Assembly: GCF_005144885.1 (NCBI RefSeq)
Contig: NZ_CP039690.1
Coordinates: 2,493,001 to 2,557,000, forward strand
Origin: Phreatobacter stygius
GTDB taxonomy: Bacteria; Pseudomonadota; Alphaproteobacteria; Rhizobiales; Phreatobacteraceae
Length of the DNA stretch: 64,000 nt
Reading direction: 5' to 3'
Shown in pieces: positions 19,221 through 28,292 of this stretch. Made by a program: the position numbers and the translations under genes. The notes under the pieces were generated by a model, which did no database searches, was not told the origin of the DNA, and saw only the letters and a list, made by a program, of their open reading frames with translations. Every line of letters begins with the position of its first letter. Position 1 is the first letter of the stretch.

Positions 19221-19409
19221 AGCAATGCGCCGGAACCGGCATGATGTGCCAAAGAACGGGGCTGCGACTGCGACCGACCGGTCTCGCCGGGCGGCGATTT
19301 CCTCGCCGACCGGATCCAGCCGCAGGGTTGACCCGCGTTTCTCACCCCGCCAGGGCCCGCATTGACCTGCTCCCCTCAGATGGTGCTATGAGTTTACGTT
19401 AGGGAAAGC

Positions 19410-20129
19410 ATGGAGAATGGAATGCGGTTCGTCTGGCCCCTCGCTCTGGCGATCATGCTGGTCGCCCCGGCGACGGCGCGCACACAGAGCTTTGACATGG
19501 CCAAGCTCGACTGCCGCCGGTTCACCGATCTGCCGCGCTCGGATCGGAGCGCCCTGATGTTCTGGATGGCCGGTGTCGCCGGCGCACGCGACGGCGATCC
19601 GGTGATCGACGACCGGATCGAGCAGGTGATGCGGCGCACCGAGCACTACTGCGTCAGCGACCGGAGCGCCCTGGCACAGGACGGCTTTGCCGCGGCCCGG
19701 TCCGGCCGGTCCTTTTCGTTCCAGCTGGATATCGGCGGCTCGGCCTATACCCTGCGTGGCGACCTCGGCGACGGCAGCCTGGCCTTGTTGTGCCTGGCCG
19801 GGCCACCGCGCGCCTCGCTCGGGCTCTATTTCGAGGCGCTCGAACCCGAGGCCGATTATGAGGCCGGCACCAAGGTCGAGGTGACCATTGGCAACGAGGC
19901 GACGCCAGGCGAAAGCATCACCATGACCGCCGGCCGCGCCGGCCATCTCGGCCCGCCGCCGCAGGCCGATGATCAGGCCATGGACCGGCTGATCAGGCGC
20001 CTGGCGGCACCGGTCCTGTCCGCGCGCGACCATGTCCTGGTGCGGCTCGGCCCGCGCGAGCACCGCATTCCCGCAACGACGCTGGCGGCGGCTCTCGCCC
20101 GCATGCCGCGCGAATGCACCGGTAGCTGA
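19410..20129 (+). CDS. Exported protein of unknown function with HdeA-like N-terminal region
   Basis: A 239-residue secreted protein. The signal peptide covers about the first 27 residues (RFVWPLALAIMLVAPATART). The next 55 residues (FDMAKLDCRRFTDLPRSDRS followed by ALMFWMAGVAG) resemble the Cys-containing region of HdeA/HdeB acid-stress chaperones and the neighbouring gene. The C-terminal two thirds are not recognised. AGGGAA precedes the ATG at 19410; an ATG at 19422 is also possible. It is 4 nt from the next gene, which has the same N-terminal motif, so they probably arose by duplication and are co-expressed. Confidence 0.65.
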   Translation: MENGMRFVWPLALAIMLVAPATARTQSFDMAKLDCRRFTDLPRSDRSALMFWMAGVAGARDGDPVIDDRIEQVMRRTEHYCVSDRSALAQDGFAAARSGRSFSFQLDIGGSAYTLRGDLGDGSLALLCLAGPPRASLGLYFEALEPEADYEAGTKVEVTIGNEATPGESITMTAGRAGHLGPPPQADDQAMDRLIRRLAAPVLSARDHVLVRLGPREHRIPATTLAAALARMPRECTGS

Positions 20130-20133
20130 GGGC

Positions 20134-20451
20134 ATGGCGATGCGTGTCCCGATCTTGCTGGCCGCCGTGGTCCTGGCGGTCGTCCTCGTCGCCCCGGTTG
20201 CCGTCCGCGCCGAGCCGATCGACATCTCGAAATTCGCCTGCCGCGAGTTCCTCGAGCTGACCGATGATGAGCAGCGGATGCTGCTGTTCTGGCTGCACGG
20301 CTATGCCAGTGCGCATGCCGACACGACCGCCCTCGACAATGAACAGTTTCTCCAGGGCGCCGAGCAGCGATTGGCGCAATGCCGCGCCGATCCTTCGCGC
20401 CTGCTCATCCCCGACTTCGCCCGCGCGCCTCAGCCGCGAACGCCCCGGTGA
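20134..20451 (+). CDS. HdeA/HdeB-family periplasmic protein
   Basis: A 105-residue exported protein. The N-terminal 25 residues are a signal peptide (VPILLAAVVLAVVLVAPVAV). The mature part has IDISKFACREFLELTDDEQR, then LFWLHGYASAH, and a second Cys in AQCRADPSRL, the two-Cys pattern of HdeA/HdeB acid-activated chaperones. The family prevents aggregation of periplasmic proteins at low pH in enteric bacteria; the role in alphaproteobacteria is less clear. It follows the related 239-residue gene after 4 nt. Confidence 0.75.
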   Translation: MAMRVPILLAAVVLAVVLVAPVAVRAEPIDISKFACREFLELTDDEQRMLLFWLHGYASAHADTTALDNEQFLQGAEQRLAQCRADPSRLLIPDFARAPQPRTPR

Positions 20452-20491
20452 GCCGGGGCGTCGGCCTGGACCGATCGCCGGCCAGGTCTCG

Positions 20492-21538
20492 TCAGCGCAG
20501 CGGCGGGGCGTAGAGGATGCCGCCCATGTTCCACAACTGGTTGAGGCCGCGCGGGATGCCGAGGCGCGACTGCACGCCGACATTGCGCTCATAGATCTCG
20601 GCGTAATTGCCCACCGCGCGCACCGCCTGAACCGCCCAGCCATTGGCCAGCCCGAGCTGTGCGCCGAAGCCGCCTTCGGTGCCGACGAAGCGCCGGATAT
20701 CCGGTTTCGCCGAGGCCAGCGCCTCGCCGACCGTCTTGGCCGAGATGCCCAGTTCCTCGGCATTGACCAGGGCGAAATTGACCCATTTGACAATGGTGAA
20801 CCAGGCCACGTCATCCTGGCGCACCACCGGCCCGAGCGGCTCCTTGGAGATGATGTCGGGCAGAATGGTCGCGTCCGCCGGCCGCGGCAGCTTCAGCCGC
20901 TCGGCATAAAGCGCCGACTGGTCGCTGGTCAGCACGTCGCATTGGCCGGTCTCGAAGGCCTTCAGCGCCTCGGCCGAGGTCGGAAAGGTGCGGACCTCCA
21001 GATTCATCGCATTGGCCACGAAGAAATCGCGCAGATTGGCCTCGGTGGTCGTGCCCGATTGAACGCAGACGGTGGCGCCGTCGAGTTCGAGCGCCGAGGT
21101 GACGTTCGGCCGGCGCGCCACCATGAAGCCCTGGCCGTCATGATAGGTGATGCCGGCGAACAACAGGCCGGGCCCGGCCTCGCGCTCCAGCGTCCAGGTC
21201 GAGTTGCGGGAGAGCACGTCGATCCGCCGCGTCTGCAGCGCCTCGAAGCGCTCGTTGGCGGCGAGCGGCACGAACTCCACCTTGGCCGGATCATTGAAGA
21301 TGGCGGCCGCCAGCGCCCGGCAGAAGTCGACGTCGAAACCCGACCACTGGCCCTTGTCGTCGCGCGACGAAAAGCCGAACAGTCCCTGGCTGACCCCGCA
21401 GGCGAGCGTGCCACGATCGCGCACCGTCTTCAGGGTCTGCGCTTCCGCGGCGGTTGCGGCAGACGCGATGATTGCCACCCCGGCAAGGGCAAGCAGTTTA
21501 ACCGTGGCGGCTCGAGCGGCCGTGAACATGGACCTCAT
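20492..21538 (-). CDS. aapJ: General amino-acid ABC transporter substrate-binding protein (AapJ/BztA-like)
   Basis: A 348-residue periplasmic binding protein of the type-2 fold. A signal peptide (about 33 residues, ending TAAEAQ) is followed by VRDRGTLACGVSQGLFGFSS and SGFDVDFCRALAAAIFND, the pattern of AapJ and BztA receptors; GGILYAPPLR at the end is also typical. It would bind L-amino acids for an Aap-type importer, but no permease or ATPase is beside it, so it must share one encoded elsewhere. A GAGG sequence sits well for the ATG at 21529, so translation may start three codons later than given. Confidence 0.88.
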   Translation of the reverse strand: MRSMFTAARAATVKLLALAGVAIIASAATAAEAQTLKTVRDRGTLACGVSQGLFGFSSRDDKGQWSGFDVDFCRALAAAIFNDPAKVEFVPLAANERFEALQTRRIDVLSRNSTWTLEREAGPGLLFAGITYHDGQGFMVARRPNVTSALELDGATVCVQSGTTTEANLRDFFVANAMNLEVRTFPTSAEALKAFETGQCDVLTSDQSALYAERLKLPRPADATILPDIISKEPLGPVVRQDDVAWFTIVKWVNFALVNAEELGISAKTVGEALASAKPDIRRFVGTEGGFGAQLGLANGWAVQAVRAVGNYAEIYERNVGVQSRLGIPRGLNQLWNMGGILYAPPLR

Positions 21539-21561
21539 CTCCGCGTCTGGTGGGTTGTCTT

Positions 21562-21592
21562 GCCGTCATGGCCTTTGGCCATGACGGCTTTT
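21562..21592. other. Strong inverted repeat with T run, between aapJ and the L,D-transpeptidase gene
   Basis: Two perfect 12-bp arms (GCCGTCATGGCC and its complement, 3-nt loop) are followed by TTTT on the plus strand. No plus-strand gene ends here, so it would not serve as a normal terminator for the flanking minus-strand genes. Two further copies of the unit TGACGGCTTTGGA(A/G)C lie directly to the right, up to about 21620. It may be an RNA stem between the two genes, or the remains of a low-complexity coding tail. Confidence 0.45.
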
Positions 21593-21629
21593 GGAGCTGA
21601 CGGCTTTGGAACTGACGGCTTGGCGGCCG

Positions 21630-22292
21630 TCACAGCGCCGCCGCGTGGCGGACGATCACCTTGGTTCCGACCGGCACGCGCTCGTAAAGGTCGGCGACGT
21701 CGTTGTTGACCAGCCGGAAGCAGCCCGACGACACCGATTGGCCGATGGTCTGCGGCTGATTGGTGCCGTGGATGCGATAGATGGTGGCGCCGAGATAGAG
21801 CCCGCGTGCGCCCATTGGGTTGCCGGGACCGCCGGCCATGAACCGCGGCAGGTAGGGCTGCCGGGCGATCATTTCCGGCGGCGGACGCCAGTCCGGCCAC
21901 TCGCTCTTGCGGCTGATCCGCTGCAGTCCCGACCACTGGAAACCCTCGCGGCCGACGCCGATGCCGTAGCGCAGCGCGCGGTTGTTGCCCTGCACCAGAT
22001 AGAGGAAGCGCTCGGAGGTGTGGATGACGATGGTGCCGGGCGCCTCATTGCTGCGGAAATAGACCAGCTGGCGCGCCAAGGGGCCCTCGAGCTGCTCTGC
22101 TTCAGGTGTCGGCACCCGGCCCGGCTCGTCACCGATCGCCATGGTCTCGCGCATCGCCGAAGCCGGCGCGCCCTGCGCCAGCACCGGCGCCGCGCCAAGT
22201 CCGGCGAGCCAAAGCCCGGCAAGACCGGCCGCGGCCAGCACCATCTCGAGCGAGCGCCGCGCAGGCCACAGCGCCATGGATGCTTGCATCAT
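21630..22292 (-). CDS. L,D-transpeptidase (YkuD domain)
   Basis: A 220-residue exported cell-wall enzyme. The N-terminal hydrophobic stretch (residues 15-40) ends at PVLAQG. The YkuD domain covers about residues 80-215 and contains the catalytic signature HGTNQPQTIGQSVSSGCFRL, in which the Cys forms the acyl-enzyme. It cross-links peptidoglycan stem peptides or attaches proteins to them. The first ATG of the pair at 22292 lies 5 nt after GAGGCGG. The domain is complete, but the protein stops abruptly after VIVRHAAAL, and an alternative frame continues with a Lys/Pro-rich tail. Confidence 0.88.
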   Translation of the reverse strand: MMQASMALWPARRSLEMVLAAAGLAGLWLAGLGAAPVLAQGAPASAMRETMAIGDEPGRVPTPEAEQLEGPLARQLVYFRSNEAPGTIVIHTSERFLYLVQGNNRALRYGIGVGREGFQWSGLQRISRKSEWPDWRPPPEMIARQPYLPRFMAGGPGNPMGARGLYLGATIYRIHGTNQPQTIGQSVSSGCFRLVNNDVADLYERVPVGTKVIVRHAAAL

Positions 22293-22335
22293 GTTTACCG
22301 CCTCATGGTTCATCACAAATCGGTCTGTCCGGCCG

Positions 22336-22860
22336 TCAACGGCCGCACCGCACATAGACCATCGTGCCGTAGCGTTCGGCCACCTCGGGATTGACGAACC
22401 GCATGATCAGCACCGGCTCGTTGAACGAGACGATCTCGCGATCCTGCGGATGGCCGGGCGGCGCCTCGAAGCCGAGATAGGTCTTGCCGCCAGGTCCGCC
22501 CTTGAGCTTCAGCTCATAGGGCGTCGAGTCGTCGGCGACATGCATGATGACGCCGTCGGTCGGTCCCTTGGTGATCACATAAGGCAGCCGGCATTGGCTG
22601 CGCGCCTGCGCTTCGGTGCGCCCCCGGTCCTGGTCGCGCCGGAACGAGGCGACGCCCCAGCGGCCGACCAGGCTCTCGGTGGCATAGGCCGGCGGCAGGG
22701 CGCCTTGAGCGACGGGAGACGGGACATCCGGAGCGCTGGCGCAGCCCGCAAGCAAAGCGCTCGCGACAATCATGCCGAACCTAACCCATGATCGATTTGC
22801 GCCGGAGCGAAAGGAAATGCGCCGGGACGGCAATGACATCGGACCGGAAGAAGACGGCAT
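22336..22860 (-). CDS. Putative lipoprotein of unknown function
   Basis: A 174-residue protein. Residues 30-42 hold a lipobox (SALLAGC) preceded by a basic stretch (RRISFRSGANRSW), so the mature chain is probably lipid-anchored at the Cys. The rest, with SLVGRWGVASFRRDQDRGRT and a pair of Cys residues (SQCRLPYVI and VYVRCGR at the end), is a small beta-rich domain not recognised with certainty. The ATG at 22860 lies 8 nt after GAGG; a start at 22839 would give a more usual signal-peptide length. The gene precedes the L,D-transpeptidase gene on the same strand with a 43-nt gap, hinting at a cell-envelope role. Confidence 0.65.
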   Translation of the reverse strand: MPSSSGPMSLPSRRISFRSGANRSWVRFGMIVASALLAGCASAPDVPSPVAQGALPPAYATESLVGRWGVASFRRDQDRGRTEAQARSQCRLPYVITKGPTDGVIMHVADDSTPYELKLKGGPGGKTYLGFEAPPGHPQDREIVSFNEPVLIMRFVNPEVAERYGTMVYVRCGR

Positions 22861-23032
22861 CAAGACATCCTCGGCGAACCATTACTGAGGCGATGCTAGG
22901 GGGTTCCACCCGGGCTGTCACCTGGCCACATCTGATCTCGGTACAAATCCGGGGTGCGTCTCGGTACTATTCTGGAGTGGCGGTGCCGGTACTCGCCGGC
23001 CGCCGCCGCTCCGAGCGCCTCACGTCCGGCTG

Positions 23033-23308
23033 TCATTTGGGCTTGTTCTTGGTCTCGCGGCTGGCCGGATCCTGGCCCGCGCCCTGACCGAACAGCCCGC
23101 GGAACATCTCGGGCAGCCAATCGGCATTGGTCGGCACGCCGGAAAGCCACATGCGTGCCAGTCCCTCCGGTGAAAACTTCTCCGCCTCGGCCATCATGCG
23201 TTTCTCGACCTCGGCGAGCCAGGCGGTCTGCATCGGTTGAACATCCGGCAAACCCAAGAAAACCCGCGCCTCGACAGGCGTGCAATCGATGTCGATGGTG
23301 ATCTTCAT
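23033..23308 (-). CDS. DUF6489 family protein
   Basis: A 91-residue cytoplasmic protein beginning MKITIDIDCTPVEARVFLGL, with PDVQPMQTAWLAEVEKRM next and a Gly-rich, Lys-rich tail ending NKPK. This N-terminus is conserved in a small family found mainly in alphaproteobacteria and called DUF6489 from recollection. The function is unknown. Flanking intergenic regions (172 bp and 292 bp) hold no other gene that can be supported. Confidence 0.7.
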   Translation of the reverse strand: MKITIDIDCTPVEARVFLGLPDVQPMQTAWLAEVEKRMMAEAEKFSPEGLARMWLSGVPTNADWLPEMFRGLFGQGAGQDPASRETKNKPK

Positions 23309-23600
23309 TCAGTCCTCCTCGACCGATCCACCGGTCCGCCTGCGTTGCTGTTCACAAACAGCGGAGAAGAGATCCAGATCTTTGCACCTTTGGCGCCGGT
23401 TGGACCAGCTTGACCGGCAGTCGTGATCTTGGGCAACAAACAACAGCGAGACAATGGCATATCCATGCGCAAGGATGCTGGCGTATAGCCAGAGGCATGG
23501 CTTGCGGCGCGCGCGTATTCGGTGATCCCCGGCTGCGCTTTCGACAAGGCCGACGCAGCGGAACAACGGCCGGGCAAACGGTCACGAGGGGAGCGATCAC

Positions 23601-24953
23601 ATGGATCAAGGCAAGCAAGCCGACAACGCCTGGCGCGTTCTCATTCTGCTGTTTCTGGCCAATCTCTTCAATTTCTTCGATCGGGCGGTGCCGGCCATCG
23701 TGATCGAGCCGATCCGCCACGAATGGGGCCTGAGCGATTTCCAGCTCGGCCTGATCACCGCCGCCTTCACCATCGTCTATGCGCTCGCCGGCCTGCCGCT
23801 TGGCCGCATGGCGGACACCGCGTCGCGCAAGAAAATCATGGCCTGGGGCCTGGTCGCCTGGAGTGGCTTCACCGGCCTCACCGGCATCGCGTGGAATTTC
23901 TGGTCGTTCCTCATCATGCGCATTGGTGTCGGTGTCGGCGAAGCGAGTTATGCGCCGGCGGCCAATGCGTTGATCGGCGACCTTTTCCCCTCCGACAGGC
24001 GATCACGGGCGATCGGCATTTTCATGCTCGGCCTGCCGGTCGGCCTGATCCTGGCCTTCTTCACCGTCGGCGCCATGGTCAAGGCCTTCGATTCGTGGCG
24101 CGCGCCGTTCTTCATTGCCATGATCCCCGGCCTGATCCTGGCGGTCTTCATGCTGTTCATCCGCGAGCCGGCGCGCGGCGCCGCCGAGACATCCAAGGTT
24201 TCGCAAGCCGCCATCAGCCAGCCGATCCGCAAGGTGTTGAGCATCCCGACCATGTGGTGGATCATTCTGGCCGGCATCGCCTCGAATTTTTCCGCTTATT
24301 CGGTCAGCAGTTTCATGGTGCCGGTGCTGCAGCGCTATTTCGGATTGCCGCTGGAAAAGGCGGCGGTGACCACCGGCATCATTGTCGGGGTCACCGGCCT
24401 TGTCGGCCTGACGCTCGGCGGCTGGATCGCCGACAGGATGCACCAGAAGTCGGAAATGCGCCGCTTGCTGTTCGGCGCCGTCAGCCTGCTCGTCGCGGCC
24501 GTCGCGACCTGGTACGCGCTGCGTCTCGACAGCAGCCAGGTGGTCTTGTTCACCGCCATATTCAGCCTCGGCTGGCTGCTTCAATATACCTATTACACCT
24601 GCGTCTATCCGGCCCTGCAGGACATCGTCGAGCCGCGGCTGCGCGCCACCGCCGTCGCGGTGTTTTTCGCCGCCTTCTATCTGCTCGGCGGCGCCTTCGG
24701 TCCGGTGGTTGTCGGATTGCTGTCGGACCACTATGCGCAGGCCGCCATGACCGCGGCCGGGGCCTCGGCCATGACCGAACAGTTCAAGGCCGTCGGCCTG
24801 CATGGCGCGATGTCGCTGGTGCCGGTGTCGCTGTTCGTCACCGCGCTGATGATGTTCCTGGCGGCCCGCCGCTTTCCGGTCGACGCCAAGGCGATGCGCG
24901 ACGGCATGGCGACATCAGGCCCGCTCGTGACCGGTGCCGCGCCGGCGCACTAG
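23601..24953 (+). CDS. MFS transporter (Spinster-like)
   Basis: A 450-residue major facilitator with twelve predicted membrane segments. The loop between helices 2 and 3 (GLPLGRMADTASRKKIMAWG) is the standard MFS motif, and GVGVGEASYAPAANALIGDL is typical of the Spinster/sphingolipid-transporter-like bacterial group, as is FDRAVPAIV in helix 1. The substrate is not predictable; many relatives are near aromatic or fatty-acid catabolic genes. The ATG at 23601 follows a purine-rich AGGGGAGCGATCAC. It stands alone, with no co-directed close neighbour. Confidence 0.85.
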   Translation: MDQGKQADNAWRVLILLFLANLFNFFDRAVPAIVIEPIRHEWGLSDFQLGLITAAFTIVYALAGLPLGRMADTASRKKIMAWGLVAWSGFTGLTGIAWNFWSFLIMRIGVGVGEASYAPAANALIGDLFPSDRRSRAIGIFMLGLPVGLILAFFTVGAMVKAFDSWRAPFFIAMIPGLILAVFMLFIREPARGAAETSKVSQAAISQPIRKVLSIPTMWWIILAGIASNFSAYSVSSFMVPVLQRYFGLPLEKAAVTTGIIVGVTGLVGLTLGGWIADRMHQKSEMRRLLFGAVSLLVAAVATWYALRLDSSQVVLFTAIFSLGWLLQYTYYTCVYPALQDIVEPRLRATAVAVFFAAFYLLGGAFGPVVVGLLSDHYAQAAMTAAGASAMTEQFKAVGLHGAMSLVPVSLFVTALMMFLAARRFPVDAKAMRDGMATSGPLVTGAAPAH

Positions 24954-25024
24954 CCCGGCGTGCAGCGGCATGATCGGGCAGGCCGGCGGCGGCGGCTGGA
25001 CGTCGAGGTGCGAGGCCCTTCGCT

Positions 25025-28000
25025 TCAAGCCGTCTCCGCGGCCTTGGGCTGCGGCGGCAGGTCGTCCGGCGCCCCGGCCTCCGCCACACGCGACGCCGGC
25101 ACCCCGCTGAACCGGGCGTAGAGCGCCGGCAGCACCAGCAGGGTGAGCAGCGTCGCGCTGATCAGACCGCCGATGACCACGGTGGCGAGCGGCTTTTGCA
25201 CCTCGGCGCCGGTGCCGGTGGCGATCGCCATGGGCACGAAGCCGAGCGAAGCGACCAGCGCGGTCATCGCGACCGGACGCAGGCGGGTGAGCGCGCCCTG
25301 CATGATCGCGTCACGCTTGCTCAAGCCCTCCTCCAGCAGCTGCTTGATATAGGTCAGCATGACCAGGCCGTTCAGCACGGCGACGCCGGACAGCGCAATG
25401 AACCCGACGGCCGCGGCGACCGAGAACGGCATGCCGCGCAGCCATAGCGCCACGATGCCGCCGGTCAGCGCCAGCGGCACCGCGCTGAACACCAGCAGCG
25501 CGTCACGCGGCGAACCGAGCGCCGAATAGAGCAGGAGGAAGATCAGGAAGAAGCAGGCCGGCACGACGATCATCAGCCGCTGCCGGGCCGCGGCGAGATT
25601 CTCGAACTGGCCGCCCCAGGTGACGTAATAACCCGGCGGCAACGGCACCTGCCGCACCTTGGCCTGCGCTTCCTCGACGACCGAGGCGATGTCGCGGCCG
25701 CGGACATTGGCGGTCACCACCACCCGGCGCTTGCCGTTTTCGCGTGAGATCTGGTTCGGGCCTTCGACAAAGGAGAGGCTCGCGACCTGTTCCAGCAGGA
25801 TCGACGCCGGCCGCCCGGACCCCGCGGCCGCAAGCGGAATAGGCAAGTGCTTGAGCTTTTCCAGATCATCCCTGACGACATCAGGCAAGCGAACGACGAT
25901 CGGAAAGCGGCGATCGCCTTCAAAGATGACGCCGGCCTCGCGGCCGCCAATGGCCGCCCCGATGACCTCCTGAACCGCGAAGACGCTGAGCCCCATGCGG
26001 GCGATCGCCGCCTTGTCGATCTTGATCTCCAGGAAGGGCAAGCCGCCGACCTGTTCGACCTTCACGTCCTGGGCGCCCGGGGTGGCGCGCAGGATGGTGG
26101 CGATCTGGTTCGCCGCCCGCAGCATCGGTTCGAACTCGTCGCCGAACACTTTGACCGCCAGGTCGCCACGAACACCGGCCAGCAGCTCGTTGAAGCGCAT
26201 CTGGATCGGCTGGGTGAATTCGTAATTGTTGCCGACGAGCTTTTCCACGGCGGCCTTGATCCGCTCGATCAGCACGTCCTTCGCCAGGGTCGGATCGGGC
26301 CATTCCGACTGGGGCTTGAGCATGATGAACGTGTCGGAGGCGTTCGGCGGCATCGGATCGGCGGCGACCTCGGCCGTGCCGGTCTTGGAGAACACATAAG
26401 CGACCTCGGCGAAGCCACTGACGGCCTTTTCGACGTCGAGCTGCATGGCTTGCGACTGCGACAGCGAAACGCTCGGGATCCGCAAGGCGTGCATGGCGAT
26501 GTTCTTTTCATCGAGTGTCGGGATGAACTCCTGCCCGAGACTGTTGAACAAGAGGCCAGCGCCGACCAGCAGCACCATGGCTCCCGTGATGAAGGCTGAG
26601 GGGATACGCACGGCGCTCTTCAGCAAGGGCTCGTAGGCGGCCTTCAGCCCGCGGACGAACAGGTTCTCCTTCTCCTGAACCTTTCCGGTAATGGCGATGG
26701 CGATCATCGCCGGCACGAAGGTGATGGACAGGACGAAGGCCGCGGCGAGCGCTATGATGACGGTGAGCGCCATCGGCTCGAACATCTTGCCTTCGACGCC
26801 GGTGAAGGTCAGCAGCGGCACATAGACCAGGATGATGATCGCCTGTCCGTAGACCGACGGTTTGATCATCTCTTCGGCGGCTTCGATGACGGTGCTCAGG
26901 CGCTCCCCGAGGCTCAGCCTTTGGCCGAGATGATGCTGCCGCTCGGCGAGCCGGCGCAGGGTATTTTCCGTGATGATGACGGCGCCGTCGACGATCAGGC
27001 CGAAGTCGAGCGCGCCGAGGCTCATGAGATTGGCACTGATCCGGCCCTGCACCATGCCGGTCATGGTCATGAGCATGGCGATCGGGATGATCAGCGCGGT
27101 GATGACAGCCGCCCGGAAATTGCCGAGCATCAGGAACAGCACGAGAATGACCAGGAAGGCGCCCTCGGCGAGGTTCTTGGCCACCGTCTTGACTGTCGCG
27201 TCGACCAGGACGGTCCGGTTGAGGACGGTCTTGGCCTCGATGCCTGATGGCAACGAACGATTGATCTCTTGCAGCTTGGCGTCGACGGCCGCCGACACGG
27301 TGCGGCTGTTGCCGCCGATCAGCATCATCGCCGTGCCGACCACCACCTCGGCGCCGTTCTCGCTGCCGCTGCCGGTTCGCATTTCCCGGCCAATGCCGAT
27401 CTCGGCGATATCACTGACCCTGATCGGAACGCCGTCGCGGGTCGCGACCACGACACTGCCGATGTCGGCGATCGATTCCAGACGGCCCGCGGCGCGCACA
27501 GCATAGGCCTCGCCGTTGCGCTCGAGATAGCCGGCGCCGCGGCTGACATTGTTGCGTTCGAGCGCTTCGGCGAGATCGCCGAACGAGAGATTGAGCGCGG
27601 TGAGCTTGCCCGGGTCGGGCTGCACCAGAAATTGCTTTTCGAACCCGCCGATCACGTCGATGCCGGCGACACCGGGCACGGTCCTGAGCTGCGGACGGAT
27701 GATCCAGTCCTGCACGGTCCTGAGATAGGCCGACCGTTCGAGCTCCGTCCTGAGCCGCTGACCTTCGGGGGTGAGGTAGCTGCCGTCGCGCTGCCACCCG
27801 GGCTCGCCGGGGCGGCCCGGGCTCCGCTCGCCGGGCGGCTTGAAATGCACCGCCCACATATAGATCTCGCCCAATCCCGACGAGATCGGACCCATGCGTG
27901 GCCTGACCCCGGCGGGCATGGTTCGCTCCGCTTCGGCCAGGCGCTCTCCGACCTGTTGCCGGGCGAAATAGATGTCGGTCTTCTCGGAAAAGACCGCGGT

Positions 28001-28279
28001 CACCTGGGAGAAGCCGTTGCGCGACAGCGAGCGGGTATATTCAAGCCCGCGAATGCCGGCGAGCGCGGTCTCGACCGGAAAGGTCACCTGTTTCTCGACG
28101 TCGACCGGCGAGAGCGCCGGCGCCAGGCTGTTGATCTGCACCTGGTTGTTGGTGATGTCGGGCACGGCGTCGATCGGCAGCTTGGTCAGCGACCACAGGC
28201 CGAACGCCGCCGCCGCGATCGTCAGGAGAACGACGAGCCAGCGATGATGAACCGAGAAAGCGAGGATACGTGCGATCAT
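25025..28279 (-). CDS. czcA: Heavy-metal efflux RND permease, CzcA/CusA family
   Basis: A 1084-residue inner-membrane pump. It starts MIARILAFSVHHRWLVVLLT and has the RND organisation of two halves, each with a large periplasmic domain. The membrane motif DFGLIVDGAVIITEN in the first half is the charged form found in divalent-cation (Co/Zn/Cd) exporters, and differs from the A-x-x-x-x-D-A form of copper/silver CusA. It exports metal to the outside with the adaptor encoded 13 nt upstream. No outer-membrane factor gene is present in this locus. The two-component genes further upstream on the same strand probably control it. Confidence 0.9.
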   Translation of the reverse strand: MIARILAFSVHHRWLVVLLTIAAAAFGLWSLTKLPIDAVPDITNNQVQINSLAPALSPVDVEKQVTFPVETALAGIRGLEYTRSLSRNGFSQVTAVFSEKTDIYFARQQVGERLAEAERTMPAGVRPRMGPISSGLGEIYMWAVHFKPPGERSPGRPGEPGWQRDGSYLTPEGQRLRTELERSAYLRTVQDWIIRPQLRTVPGVAGIDVIGGFEKQFLVQPDPGKLTALNLSFGDLAEALERNNVSRGAGYLERNGEAYAVRAAGRLESIADIGSVVVATRDGVPIRVSDIAEIGIGREMRTGSGSENGAEVVVGTAMMLIGGNSRTVSAAVDAKLQEINRSLPSGIEAKTVLNRTVLVDATVKTVAKNLAEGAFLVILVLFLMLGNFRAAVITALIIPIAMLMTMTGMVQGRISANLMSLGALDFGLIVDGAVIITENTLRRLAERQHHLGQRLSLGERLSTVIEAAEEMIKPSVYGQAIIILVYVPLLTFTGVEGKMFEPMALTVIIALAAAFVLSITFVPAMIAIAITGKVQEKENLFVRGLKAAYEPLLKSAVRIPSAFITGAMVLLVGAGLLFNSLGQEFIPTLDEKNIAMHALRIPSVSLSQSQAMQLDVEKAVSGFAEVAYVFSKTGTAEVAADPMPPNASDTFIMLKPQSEWPDPTLAKDVLIERIKAAVEKLVGNNYEFTQPIQMRFNELLAGVRGDLAVKVFGDEFEPMLRAANQIATILRATPGAQDVKVEQVGGLPFLEIKIDKAAIARMGLSVFAVQEVIGAAIGGREAGVIFEGDRRFPIVVRLPDVVRDDLEKLKHLPIPLAAAGSGRPASILLEQVASLSFVEGPNQISRENGKRRVVVTANVRGRDIASVVEEAQAKVRQVPLPPGYYVTWGGQFENLAAARQRLMIVVPACFFLIFLLLYSALGSPRDALLVFSAVPLALTGGIVALWLRGMPFSVAAAVGFIALSGVAVLNGLVMLTYIKQLLEEGLSKRDAIMQGALTRLRPVAMTALVASLGFVPMAIATGTGAEVQKPLATVVIGGLISATLLTLLVLPALYARFSGVPASRVAEAGAPDDLPPQPKAAETA

Positions 28280-28292
28280 GGATGCGATCCGC

